Origin: an uncultured Clostridia bacterium
GTDB taxonomy: Bacteria > Bacillota > Clostridia > Oscillospirales > Acutalibacteraceae
Length of the DNA stretch: 16,018 nucleotides
Assembly: GCA_946042285.1 (NCBI GenBank)
Contig: CAMGDK010000023.1
Location: forward strand, 1-16,018
Direction of reading: 5' to 3'
Part shown: positions 7,827 through 15,973 of the stretch, piece after piece
Layout of the letters: each line of letters opens with the position of its first letter
Numbering within the stretch: position 1 is the first letter of the stretch
Program-made: the position numbers and the translations under genes
The notes under the pieces: model-generated
The model's database searches: none
Told to the model about the DNA's origin: nothing
What the model saw: the letters and a program-made list of their open reading frames with translations, nothing else

Positions 7827-10130
7827 ATGAAGATTTTGATTTTAAATCCGATTATCTATACATCGGAGACCGCAAACATAAAAAGAGCGCACACAATCAA
7901 GGACACTATGATTTACGATTTGTGCCTTGCCTTCATGCAAAAGGGGCACAATGTTACTCTTGCCGCTGCTAAAGACTTTATGCCAACTGAAAAAGAGGAG
8001 TATCCTTTTGAGGTTATTTGGCTTGACACAAAATTAAAGAGGATTTGCAAGCCGAATGCATTGCCGTTTTGCCCTGAAATCAAAGGAATTATTAAAAATC
8101 GGAAATTTGACCTCATTATTTCAAGTGAGGTGTTTTCGCTCAACTCATTTATGCTTGCAAGGCGCTGCAAGGATAAGCTGATAATTTGGCACGAGCTTGC
8201 AAAGCACAACAACATTATGAAGAAAATCCCTTCAAGGCTTTGGTATAATATTGTTGCAAGGGTGTTTTTTAAGGATGCGTTAATTGTGCCGAGAAGCATA
8301 GAGGCAAAGGATTTTATTTCAAAATTCTGCAACAATGTTTGCAGCACAATTATCGACCACGGCGTAAACCTCAGCAAGTTTGAGCTTTCAACTGAAAAGG
8401 AAAATTGCTTTTGCGTCAGCTCTCAGCTTATTGAGAGAAAGCAGATTGACAAAATTATCAACGCTTTTGGCAAATATTTAAATAAATACAATCCCTCGTC
8501 AAAGCTCTATATTATGGGTGACGGCGAGGAAAGAGGTAGGCTTGAGGCTCTTGTAAGCAGTCTTGGTATTGACGGCAATGTTGTTTTTACCGGCAGGCTG
8601 CCCCACAACGAGCTGACAGACATACTCAAAAAATCGCAGGCTATGCTTGTTTACACAAGAAAGGACAACAACATGGTTTCAATCGTTGAGTCCATCGCCT
8701 GTGCAACTCCCGTAATTACAACCTCTGTTCCTTACAACGCATCATATATTGAGTCGGAAAATCTCGGCATTGTGAATGATAATTGGAACGAGGATGATTT
8801 AAACAAAATTGCATCTGACAAATCATTTATCACCAACTGTATTTCTTACAGAGATACTCTTTCGACAAGAGGTAAGGCAGAGCTTTTTTGCAACATTGCA
8901 AAAAACGAATTGAACATTTCAAGCAGTGACATCAATATTCTTTTGTCGTCGTACAGCTGTAATCCGTATAAAGGCTCCGAGGACGGCATCGGCTGGCACT
9001 GGACTCTTGAATTATCAAAGGGCTTCCCTAACGGTACAATTTATCTTGTAACAAAAAAGGCAAACGAGGCTGACACAAGAAAGGGCATTGAGGAAAACGG
9101 ACTCGACAATGTAAGACTGATTATTTCCGACCTTCCGTACTGCCTTAATTGGTACAGAGAGCATAACTCAATGTTCCACCATCTTTACTACATTGCGTGG
9201 CAGAGAGTTGCTTACCATTGGGCAAAAAAGTCAAAAATAAAATTTGATGTTGTGCATCATGTGACTATGAACGATTTTCGTATCACCGGTTGCATGCACA
9301 AGTTAAAGCAGCCGTACACAATTTTCGGTCCTGTCGGCGGCGGTCAAATGACTCCCCCGTCGCTGAAGGAATATGACGGCGGCGGAATACTTGAAAGGGT
9401 TAGAAGCATTGTTAACAATGTTGTTCCGAGCCTGCCTCATTTCAAAAAAGCACTCAACGGCTTTGATAAGGTTTACACCATAAACAAGGAAACCGAGGCG
9501 CTTTTGCCTGAAAAATGCAGGGGCAACAGATTGTTTGAGCTTGCGCTTGCAGATGACCTTAAGAGGCTTGATATTGCCGAGCGCAACAACGAGCCTGTCA
9601 GGATTATGTTCATGGGCAGGCTTATCGAGAAAAAGGGTGTTATCCTGCTGCTCGACATTGTAAAGGCTATGCCGAAAAATCTTAATTATGAACTGTTTAT
9701 TTACGGCGGCGGTCCTCTTAAGGATAGAATTAAGGAAATTATCAGCACCGACAATCTTGATAATGTTAAGCTTGTAGGCGCGATTGAGCACTCAATGATT
9801 TCATCAGCCTATCGTGAAAGTGATATTTTCATTATGCCTTCGCTAAGGGAGACAAGCGGCAATGTTCTTGTTGAGGCTATGGCACATAAGCTACCGATTG
9901 TTGCACTTGACATGAGCATTTGCTCCGACCTTAAAGCGCTCGACTGCGGTATTTTTGTCAGCACCGAGCAGGGTAAGGATGAAATTATCGGCGATTTTGC
10001 AAAATGCCTTACAAGGCTTGTTAACGACAAATCACTTCGCATAAGGCTTGGCGAAAACGGCTACAATTATGTTAACGACAAGCTGACATGGGAACAGAAA
10101 TTTAAAGAAATATATAAGGATTATATATGA
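7827..10130 (+). CDS. Fused tandem GT4-GT4 glycosyltransferase
   Basis: At 767 residues this is about twice the usual GT4 length and contains two complete GT-B transferases. Domain 1 (1 to about 360) begins MKILILNPII and has the donor half at about 190-350. Domain 2 (about 368-767) restarts with ILLSSYSCNPYKGSEDG (371-387), a typical GT4 N-terminus, and has FMGRLIEKKG (595-604). The catalytic E-x7-E is intact in domain 2 (E675, E683). In domain 1 the first position is Asp (D280, E288). The protein may add two successive sugars, or domain 1 may be weakened or specialised. No frameshift or stop is seen at the junction. The start is 13 bases after the radical SAM gene but lacks a clear Shine-Dalgarno sequence, unlike its neighbours. 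It is still preferred because domain 1 homology begins at its first residue. Confidence 0.9.
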   Translation: MKILILNPIIYTSETANIKRAHTIKDTMIYDLCLAFMQKGHNVTLAAAKDFMPTEKEEYPFEVIWLDTKLKRICKPNALPFCPEIKGIIKNRKFDLIISSEVFSLNSFMLARRCKDKLIIWHELAKHNNIMKKIPSRLWYNIVARVFFKDALIVPRSIEAKDFISKFCNNVCSTIIDHGVNLSKFELSTEKENCFCVSSQLIERKQIDKIINAFGKYLNKYNPSSKLYIMGDGEERGRLEALVSSLGIDGNVVFTGRLPHNELTDILKKSQAMLVYTRKDNNMVSIVESIACATPVITTSVPYNASYIESENLGIVNDNWNEDDLNKIASDKSFITNCISYRDTLSTRGKAELFCNIAKNELNISSSDINILLSSYSCNPYKGSEDGIGWHWTLELSKGFPNGTIYLVTKKANEADTRKGIEENGLDNVRLIISDLPYCLNWYREHNSMFHHLYYIAWQRVAYHWAKKSKIKFDVVHHVTMNDFRITGCMHKLKQPYTIFGPVGGGQMTPPSLKEYDGGGILERVRSIVNNVVPSLPHFKKALNGFDKVYTINKETEALLPEKCRGNRLFELALADDLKRLDIAERNNEPVRIMFMGRLIEKKGVILLLDIVKAMPKNLNYELFIYGGGPLKDRIKEIISTDNLDNVKLVGAIEHSMISSAYRESDIFIMPSLRETSGNVLVEAMAHKLPIVALDMSICSDLKALDCGIFVSTEQGKDEIIGDFAKCLTRLVNDKSLRIRLGENGYNYVNDKLTWEQKFKEIYKDYI

Positions 10131-11068
10131 GTAAAGCAAAACAGCTGCTGAAAAAAAGCATAGCGCAGCACACACTTGTATATGATGCATTTTCAATCCT
10201 TTTAACAAAGCTTGGATATGCCGACATTAACCTTGCCGGTCAAAATGCAAGATACAGGTCCTTTAAAAAATTAGAAAAGAAATATTCAAAATACATCGGT
10301 AAAACAGAGTTTAAGCATTACGCCGGTGACGAAAGGCAAATGGTGTGGACCTGCTGGCTTCAGGGAATGGAGAGTGCACCCGCACTTGTTAAGGCATGCT
10401 ATGCGTCAATGCAGTATTATATCGACGATTTCGAAATAGTTGTAATCACTGCAGATAATTACAAGGACTATGTTACTTTGCCTGATTATATAATTGATAA
10501 GTGGCAAAAGGGTATAATCTCAAACACTCATTTTTCAGACATATTGAGGCTTGAGCTTTTGATTGAGCACGGTGGCTTGTGGCTGGACGCAACAACCTAT
10601 CTTACCGACAGGCTGCCCGAATACATATCAAAAAGCGACTTTTTCGTTTACCGTGACGGCTTCTTTGAATGTGAGGTCATCAATATGGGTAATTGGCTAA
10701 TCAAAAGCAATGCCGACAATATATTGCTACAGGAAACACAAAGCCTTTTGCTCAAATATTGGAAAGAGCACAACTATTTGGCAAATTACTTCATTTTTCA
10801 ATTTTTCTTTAGAATGGTCACAAGCTACTACTCTGATATTTGGAAGAGCGTGCCGTATTTCAATCAAATAAACGCACACATATTCCAGATGGAGCTTTGC
10901 GACTCATTTAATGAAAAAAGATTTAACGAGCTTAAATCGCTAACACCTATTCACAAGCTTTCATACAAAATTGATGAAAAAGGGTTAAAGCCTGACAGCT
11001 ATTATAATTTAATCGACAAATTACTCCTACTCGACAACGAAAAGCAAAATGAGGAAAATTACAAATGA
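10127..11068 (+). CDS. Capsular polysaccharide synthesis glycosyltransferase (Caps_synth/GT32-like)
   Basis: This 313-residue protein resembles the capsular polysaccharide synthesis family related to GT32 (Och1-like) GT-A transferases. The core is the block around residues 137-158: SDILRLELL, then GG and LWLDATTYL, with D154 at the expected metal or nucleotide-sugar position. The preceding region (about 72-120), beginning MVWTCWLQG, matches the first strand and helix of this fold. No clear membrane segment is present, so it should act at the cytoplasmic face. The start overlaps the preceding stop by four bases (ATGA), with AAGGA at 10116-10120, so coupling to the GT4-GT4 fusion is likely. Donor sugar is unknown. 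The D-x-D of classical GT32 is seen here only as D-A-T, as is common in this bacterial subgroup. Confidence 0.8.
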   Translation: MSKAKQLLKKSIAQHTLVYDAFSILLTKLGYADINLAGQNARYRSFKKLEKKYSKYIGKTEFKHYAGDERQMVWTCWLQGMESAPALVKACYASMQYYIDDFEIVVITADNYKDYVTLPDYIIDKWQKGIISNTHFSDILRLELLIEHGGLWLDATTYLTDRLPEYISKSDFFVYRDGFFECEVINMGNWLIKSNADNILLQETQSLLLKYWKEHNYLANYFIFQFFFRMVTSYYSDIWKSVPYFNQINAHIFQMELCDSFNEKRFNELKSLTPIHKLSYKIDEKGLKPDSYYNLIDKLLLLDNEKQNEENYK

Positions 11069-12141
11069 GCAAAAAGGCGCGAATTGCTAAGAGCTATTAT
11101 GCTCAAAATTCTTCACAAAACAAAACAAGATACTATTGGGTTGATAACACAAAGCTGTTTGCCTGCGTGCTTGTGGTTTTATGCCATCTGTTCCCCTCCT
11201 TTTTTGCTGCCGGAATACTTCCGTCTTCGCAGTGGGCAAGCATGACAGTGGCTGCCGTATATACCTTTCATGTGCCTCTTTTTTTCGTGTGCAGCGGCTT
11301 TCTTTATCAAAAATCAAACCGAGTGCATGATATGAAATCGTGGGGAGGCAATCTGCTTTCAAAGCTTATCGGCCTCGGCGTTCCGTATTTTGTATTTTCA
11401 CTTGTAACACTGCTTACAAAGCTTTTGTTTAAAAACGATGTTAACACAAAAGCTTCGAGCGATATATTGAATGTGCTTTTTGTAAATCCGACCGCACCTT
11501 ACTGGTACCTGTATGCATTGTTTGTATTTTTCGTAATTGTTCCGTGCTTCAACACAAAAAACGATGCAAAAAAATTCTTTGTAATTTCTTTGGTGCTTAA
11601 GGCTTTATACATAATCAACGCCGATTTTCTGCACATGAATCTACCGTATATCGTCAACTCAATTTCCGGCAGGCTTATATGGTTTGCACTCGGAATACTG
11701 CTTGCATTTGATGTTATTGATTTTAACAAAAAATCCGTAAGACTGATTGGTGCGATTTGCTTTATTGTCGGTGTAGTGTTAAGCATTATTCTGTTTAAAA
11801 ACGGATTTTTCACTGAATATGCAAAGCTTATAATCGGTATTTGCTTTGTGACTTCGTTCACAATACTTTTTAACTCTCTTAAAATTGATAAGCTAAACAC
11901 GTTATGTCAAAGGCTGTCTGCATTATTTATGCCGGTATTTCTTATGCATACAATTTTTGCCGCCGGCTGCAGAATAGTTATGGTAAGGCTTGGAATAGAC
12001 TCTGCGTTTATTCATGTTGCCGTAGGGCTTTTTGCAAGCTTTATTTTCCCGTCGCTTTACTATATAATTGCAAAGCGCATACCATTACTAATGTTTTTAA
12101 TATACCCAAATAAAGTAATCAAATCTAAGGAAAACTCATGA
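11065..12141 (+). CDS. Acyltransferase-3 family membrane protein (second copy)
   Basis: This 358-residue multi-spanning membrane protein belongs to the same family as the one at 5572. The first helix carries the alternative K-x10-H form of the signature (K30, H41), and the second block YTFHVPLFFVCSGF has the usual Pro. About ten membrane segments can be traced, and there is no fused SGNH domain. The start overlaps the preceding stop (ATGA), with GAGGA at 11051-11055. Having two different members in one operon suggests two acyl decorations, at different sugars or positions, or different donors. It resembles the OafA/WecH/IcaC range of proteins. Acyl specificity is unknown. Confidence 0.86.
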   Translation: MSKKARIAKSYYAQNSSQNKTRYYWVDNTKLFACVLVVLCHLFPSFFAAGILPSSQWASMTVAAVYTFHVPLFFVCSGFLYQKSNRVHDMKSWGGNLLSKLIGLGVPYFVFSLVTLLTKLLFKNDVNTKASSDILNVLFVNPTAPYWYLYALFVFFVIVPCFNTKNDAKKFFVISLVLKALYIINADFLHMNLPYIVNSISGRLIWFALGILLAFDVIDFNKKSVRLIGAICFIVGVVLSIILFKNGFFTEYAKLIIGICFVTSFTILFNSLKIDKLNTLCQRLSALFMPVFLMHTIFAAGCRIVMVRLGIDSAFIHVAVGLFASFIFPSLYYIIAKRIPLLMFLIYPNKVIKSKENS

Positions 12142-13394
12142 AAGAATCTTTACAGCAAAATATTCTAAGTAACAATCGAAAAAATAAATATTACATTCGA
12201 GCTATCATTGCCGCTGTAATACTGCTTGTTCTTATTGCTTTTGAGCTTTTTAGGAGCGGTGGATATTTTGATGAAATATTAGGCGTCGTTTCTATTCTCT
12301 ATCTTGTATTTCTCAACAGTAAAATTGAGCGTCGAGATGCTACAACGATCATGCTCCTACTGCTTGCGGTTGTTATCGGCGTAGTATCAAACCTAATCAG
12401 CGGACTTGTTCACTCTGTAAAAAGCATCGGTATTGACTTAATTATTGAGACAAAGATTATTCTAACCTTTTTGATGATGAAATACTTTGTTAACGACAAC
12501 GAGAAGACCGCAATCATAAATGCTTTTGTTCCGCTTGCAAAGCTGTTTACGGTTGCATCCTTTATCTGCGGCATTATTTCACAGTTTACCAATATCGGCA
12601 TGACAACCGGTGAAAGATACGGACTTAAATCATTCAAATTTATTTTTGACTTTAATCATCAATACTTTGCGGTTTATGTATTGGTGTTCGGCGTACTTGT
12701 ATGTAACACGATAATGAAGGAGAACATAAGAAGCCGTTATTTTGTCATCGCAATCATAGCAATTTTGTTTTCGACAAAAGCGCCTGCACTGATTTTCACA
12801 ACAGTATTTGTAGGACTGTATTTCTATTTTAAAAATCACAAAAGGATTGAGCCTTGGGTTATTGTAATCGGTGCGATAGCGTTTGTTTTTGTTGGATGGT
12901 TTCAAATCAACGAGTATCTCATTAACGACGAAACTCCGAGGCGAATGTTCTTTGAATACGGATTTAAAACGGCAAACACATATTTCCCTCTCGGCTCCGG
13001 TTTTTCAACATTCGGCTCCGGTGAGGCTGCAAAGAATTATTCACCTCTTTACTATCTTTACGGCTGGCAAAACAGATTCGGTATGTCACCAACCGATACT
13101 GCCTTTCTAAACGACACATATTGGCCGTCACTTCTCGGTCAGTTTGGCTATATAGGATGTCTGCTGTATATCGTTGTATATTTTAGATTATTCAAATCAA
13201 TTGACAATAAAGACTTTTCAAACACAAGACGAGCATTCCTCTACGGTGCATATCTTCAGTACATGGTGCACGCATTCGGCTCTGCAATCCTTTCAAGCTC
13301 TGCGGGAATGATCGGATTTATGGCATTATCACTGTTTACGGTTTCAAATCCGGATGAAAACAAAAATTCCGGCAGACTGAAAATACATTTTTAG
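12138..13394 (+). CDS. wzy: Wzy-type polysaccharide (O-antigen) polymerase
   Basis: This 418-residue protein is dominated by hydrophobic helices (roughly 10-11) and has one large loop at about 268-330. The loop contains the LGSGFSTFGSG block, which resembles the G-x-G-x-x-T-F-G signature of O-antigen ligase/polymerase loops. These enzymes join lipid-linked repeat units on the outer face of the cytoplasmic membrane. Sequence conservation in this family is poor, so assignment rests on topology, the loop and operon context. A WaaL-type ligase is an alternative, but it is unlikely in a Gram-positive cps operon. The start overlaps the previous stop (ATGA) and is preceded by AAGGA at 12127-12131. 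Its presence marks the system as Wzx/Wzy-dependent, yet no Wzx is in the window. Confidence 0.82.
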   Translation: MKESLQQNILSNNRKNKYYIRAIIAAVILLVLIAFELFRSGGYFDEILGVVSILYLVFLNSKIERRDATTIMLLLLAVVIGVVSNLISGLVHSVKSIGIDLIIETKIILTFLMMKYFVNDNEKTAIINAFVPLAKLFTVASFICGIISQFTNIGMTTGERYGLKSFKFIFDFNHQYFAVYVLVFGVLVCNTIMKENIRSRYFVIAIIAILFSTKAPALIFTTVFVGLYFYFKNHKRIEPWVIVIGAIAFVFVGWFQINEYLINDETPRRMFFEYGFKTANTYFPLGSGFSTFGSGEAAKNYSPLYYLYGWQNRFGMSPTDTAFLNDTYWPSLLGQFGYIGCLLYIVVYFRLFKSIDNKDFSNTRRAFLYGAYLQYMVHAFGSAILSSSAGMIGFMALSLFTVSNPDENKNSGRLKIHF

Positions 13395-13406
13395 GAGGGT
13401 TGTAAA

Positions 13407-14444
13407 TTGGACTTAGTCAGCGTAGTAATACCGGCATACAATGCTGCTGCATTTGTTGAAAATACTATTAACACAATACTTGCGCAAACCTATAAGGATT
13501 TTGAAATAGTTGTTGTTAATGACGGTTCAACCGACAACACTCTTGAAATTCTTGAACGACTTGCAAAAAAGGACAGCAGAATAAATGTCATTTCGCAGGA
13601 AAACGGCGGCGTTTCCGCTGCCCGTAACACTGCACTCAAGGCGGTTAAGGGCAAATACATCACCTATGTTGATGCTGATGATTCCGTGCCGGAAAACGCT
13701 ATTGAAACGCTTGTGTCACTCATGGATGACGATGTTGATTTTGTCGTTTGCTCTCATAATGAGGTGCGCTTCGGTATGAAGCCTCACATTGAAAAGGCTG
13801 CCGTTTATCGCGCAGATGAGCTTGACGAGCGCTTTATTGAGTTTGACAGTGTTATCTGGTGGCCGTGGGGTAAGCTTTTCAGGACAAGCATTATTAAGGA
13901 CAACAATCTTACATACGACACCTCGATTACATTCGGTGAGGATCACATATTCAACCTGCTTTATGCAAAGCATATAAAAAATAAGGTTGTAGTGTCTGAA
14001 AAAATTGCTTACAACTATCACTATATTCGAGGTGGGCTTTGCTCAAAATTTTACCCAAGCATGCATGAGATGCAAAAATATGTTTACATCAAAATTGCAG
14101 ATTATTTCGGCGGCGTGGAAAGCATTCCCCGTGCGTATCACATTTACTATGTAGGCGCTTATCTTAAGGGCAATGTTGACTACTATCTTGCATGGCTTCC
14201 TTTTAACAAGGGAGTTGAGCTTGTTCGGGAGTCGTTTGATGTTTATGATGACTTGCTTGACGATGAGGTGCTAAACGAGTTCTTTACACCAAAGCAAATT
14301 GAGCTGATAAAAAAAGGCGATTTTAAGGCATTTTGCAGAAATTATATAAAAGAAAATCCTAAAAAAACACTGTGGCGCAAGGTTAGAAGAACAGTGCGCA
14401 GATTTCTTGAAATGCTGCAAAAAATCTTTTTAAAAAGAGCATAA
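13407..14444 (+). CDS. GT2 family glycosyltransferase (TTG start)
   Basis: This 345-residue GT-A inverting transferase has SVVIPAYNAA (5-14), VVVNDGSTDNT (35-45), ENGGVSAARN (65-74) and the catalytic-site D-x-D as DAD (89-91, in YVDADD). GEDHIFN (177-183) carries the family's acidic base region. The C-terminal third is basic and has no definite membrane span, so it should be a soluble or peripheral membrane enzyme that adds one sugar to the lipid-linked oligosaccharide. The start codon is TTG at 13407, chosen because a very strong AGGAGGG site (13393-13399) sits seven bases upstream and the fold begins at once. No ATG is suitably placed. It is the only GT2 among the operon's glycosyltransferases. 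Donor sugar is unknown. Confidence 0.9.
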   Translation: MDLVSVVIPAYNAAAFVENTINTILAQTYKDFEIVVVNDGSTDNTLEILERLAKKDSRINVISQENGGVSAARNTALKAVKGKYITYVDADDSVPENAIETLVSLMDDDVDFVVCSHNEVRFGMKPHIEKAAVYRADELDERFIEFDSVIWWPWGKLFRTSIIKDNNLTYDTSITFGEDHIFNLLYAKHIKNKVVVSEKIAYNYHYIRGGLCSKFYPSMHEMQKYVYIKIADYFGGVESIPRAYHIYYVGAYLKGNVDYYLAWLPFNKGVELVRESFDVYDDLLDDEVLNEFFTPKQIELIKKGDFKAFCRNYIKENPKKTLWRKVRRTVRRFLEMLQKIFLKRA

Positions 14445-14451
14445 GTAGGAT

Positions 14452-15021
14452 ATGAAAAAGCTTATTGATACTCTTATTTCACACATTTCAACATATTTCA
14501 GTGATATGCTTGTAACACCGCTAATCACCTGCTTGGCAGCTGTTGCGGTGTTTACACTGCTTGCATATATCAAAAAGGACAAACGAGTGTTTAATGCTTC
14601 GACTGCTTTCAGCGTTGCTTTGCTCGTCTTTTCCTGTGTAAGCATTTTGCAAATCACTCTGCTTTCAAGGATAGGCACCTATGTTGAGCATCCCCTTGAC
14701 AGACTGTGGGAAAACCGACAGATAATAACAAGCTGGAAATACAAGTATGATTTGTCTTGCATTTTGAATGTATTGTTGTTTGCTCCGTTTACCTTTTCGA
14801 TTTGCCTGCTTAGAGGTAATCTTAAAGGCATAGATAATAAAATTTCGAAGGTAATTATTATATGCACTGCATTGTCGTTTTTTGTTTCCCTTGCTATTGA
14901 GGTGAGTCAGGCGGTATTTCATGTCGGCACATTTCAAATCTTCGATTTAATCTACAACACACTCGGCGGATTTATAGGCGCTGCGACATACATTATAATA
15001 AGCAAAAGAAAAAAGAGATAG
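14452..15021 (+). CDS. VanZ-like family membrane protein
   Basis: This 189-residue protein has about four or five membrane helices (about 20-40, 48-68, 100-118, 130-148, 163-182). It carries the VanZ-family features NVLLFAPF (104-111), a membrane-embedded E-x-x-Q (EVSQ, about 149-152) and a Q-I-F-D-L-I-Y-N-T-L-G-G-style C-terminal block. VanZ itself gives low-level teicoplanin resistance in enterococci by an uncertain mechanism, but most relatives have no assigned role. As last gene of the operon it may act in envelope or lipid-carrier processes, which is inference. AGGA at 14447-14450 lies unusually close to the ATG. The last codons and the stop lie within the left arm of the terminator stem. 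Confidence 0.85.
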   Translation: MKKLIDTLISHISTYFSDMLVTPLITCLAAVAVFTLLAYIKKDKRVFNASTAFSVALLVFSCVSILQITLLSRIGTYVEHPLDRLWENRQIITSWKYKYDLSCILNVLLFAPFTFSICLLRGNLKGIDNKISKVIIICTALSFFVSLAIEVSQAVFHVGTFQIFDLIYNTLGGFIGAATYIIISKRKKR

Positions 15022-15042
15022 AAGGGGTGTTCTATCTCTTTT
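15011..15042. terminator. Intrinsic terminator, probably bidirectional
   Basis: A perfect 13-bp stem (AAAAGAGATAGAA, 15011-15023, pairing with 15030-15042) encloses a 6-base loop. On the plus strand the stem ends in TTTT, closing the polysaccharide operon. Read on the minus strand, the stem is followed by a longer T-rich stretch (TTTTTTCTTTT), so it also suits the convergent minus-strand gene. The plus-strand stop codon at 15019-15021 lies in the stem. Confidence 0.88.
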
Positions 15043-15067
15043 CATTATTATATCATCAGCCGATACG

Positions 15068-15099
15068 GCAGCAGCTATTCATGGCTTTCGCACTGCTGC
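15068..15099. other. Inverted repeat in the convergent gap
   Basis: GCAGCAG (15068-15074) pairs with CTGCTGC (15093-15099) around an 18-base loop. No T-run follows on either strand, so it is not an obvious terminator. The gap 15022-15160 contains no plausible gene. This repeat may only reflect chance or contribute to transcript 3' ends. Confidence 0.3.
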
Positions 15100-15109
15100 T
15101 AACAGCTGT

Positions 15110-15149
15110 AAAGCAAGCACCTCTTATATTTTATGAGAATGCCTGCTTT
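15110..15149 (+). terminator. Second hairpin with T-run (possible back-up terminator)
   Basis: A 3-base loop (15129-15131) is flanked by TCTTATA/TATGAGA (15122-15128, 15132-15138; one G-T pair). After a small internal loop comes a lower stem, AAAGCAAGCA (15110-15119) with TGCCTGCTTT (15140-15149), with one mismatch. T residues continue to 15151 on the plus strand only. This fits a second terminator for read-through from the operon. Confidence 0.5.
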
Positions 15150-15160
15150 TTGTTAAATCA

Positions 15161-15916
15161 TTAGGCTGTGATTAAAGCGATAACAAGGAAAACCCCATAT
15201 ATTATCGGCTGGTGCAACAGATACACCCAAAGGCTGTTTTTGCCAACAAGGCAAAGGAATTTGCTGCGTTTTTTGTACATCGCTTCAGGGAGCTTTTCGT
15301 CCTTTGCAATCTTGCCGATGAATGCTCCGAACAAAAACATAAATATCCACGGAATTATTGAAAAATAATCGGCACTTTCAAATGAGCTTGAATAAATGCC
15401 TATCGGTGCAAGAAAATCGTGGGCGTACCAGCTGTCAGGCAAATGAATAATGCCGAAAAGCATTGTTCTTGTATTTATACCATAAGTGAACGCAAAAAGA
15501 ATTGCAGACACTGCCGCACCTATCCTGTAATCAATTTTTTCAACAAGCGGCATAAGCGCTCCCGTAATAATCATACAGCTTCCAAGGCAATGGAGAATAC
15601 CGAAATAAATCTCTGCTCCTGTGAAATTAAAAAGAGGCATAATAACTGCCGTCACAAGAGTAACCGCCATGCCGCACGCAAGTACAATCACTCCCCTTTT
15701 TAATGTGTTTCTTGAAAGCCTTGAGCATATTCCCGAAATAACGACGAACACTACCCAAAACAGCGGCTGAACCGTGCACAGTGCATCAAACACCGTATAT
15801 CCCCACGATAGCCCAAGCACATCGCCTACATCTAAAAAGCTATGATGAACTATCATGCACAAAATTGCAAAGCCTCTCAGCTCATCAAGCATATATATTC
15901 TTTTCTTTTCTGCCAT
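15161..15916 (-). CDS. DUF1624/HGSNAT-like membrane acyltransferase
   Basis: This 251-residue multi-spanning membrane protein resembles the DUF1624 (heparan-alpha-glucosaminide N-acetyltransferase-like) family. The first helix has LDELRGFAILCMIVHHSF, with the Arg and paired His typical of this acyltransferase superfamily. About eight helices follow, ending with GKNSLWVYLLHQPIIYG near the C-terminus, another hallmark. The start at 15916 is preferred over an in-frame ATG at 15934 because GGAG (15922-15925) is five bases upstream of it. The gene converges on the polysaccharide operon and is not part of it. Only 57 bases separate this start from the adapter junction, so its promoter cannot be fully seen. 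Whether it acylates the same polysaccharide or another envelope sugar is unknown. The family contains many uncharacterised bacterial members. Confidence 0.85.
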   Translation of the reverse strand: MAEKKRIYMLDELRGFAILCMIVHHSFLDVGDVLGLSWGYTVFDALCTVQPLFWVVFVVISGICSRLSRNTLKRGVIVLACGMAVTLVTAVIMPLFNFTGAEIYFGILHCLGSCMIITGALMPLVEKIDYRIGAAVSAILFAFTYGINTRTMLFGIIHLPDSWYAHDFLAPIGIYSSSFESADYFSIIPWIFMFLFGAFIGKIAKDEKLPEAMYKKRSKFLCLVGKNSLWVYLLHQPIIYGVFLVIALITA

Positions 15917-15973
15917 AATCGCTCCAAAAACCATAATTTCAAGTTATGTATTATTTTATCATAATTCTTTAAT

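Noticed and set aside
9303..9791. Minus-strand reading frame of 162 residues opposite the GT4-GT4 gene
   Set aside because: The plus-strand protein here is clearly conserved GT4 sequence, and the antisense frame shows no family features.
15044..15160. Possible small RNA in the convergent gap
   Set aside because: There are several hairpins but no clear promoter and no match to a known RNA family. Terminator function explains the best hairpin.
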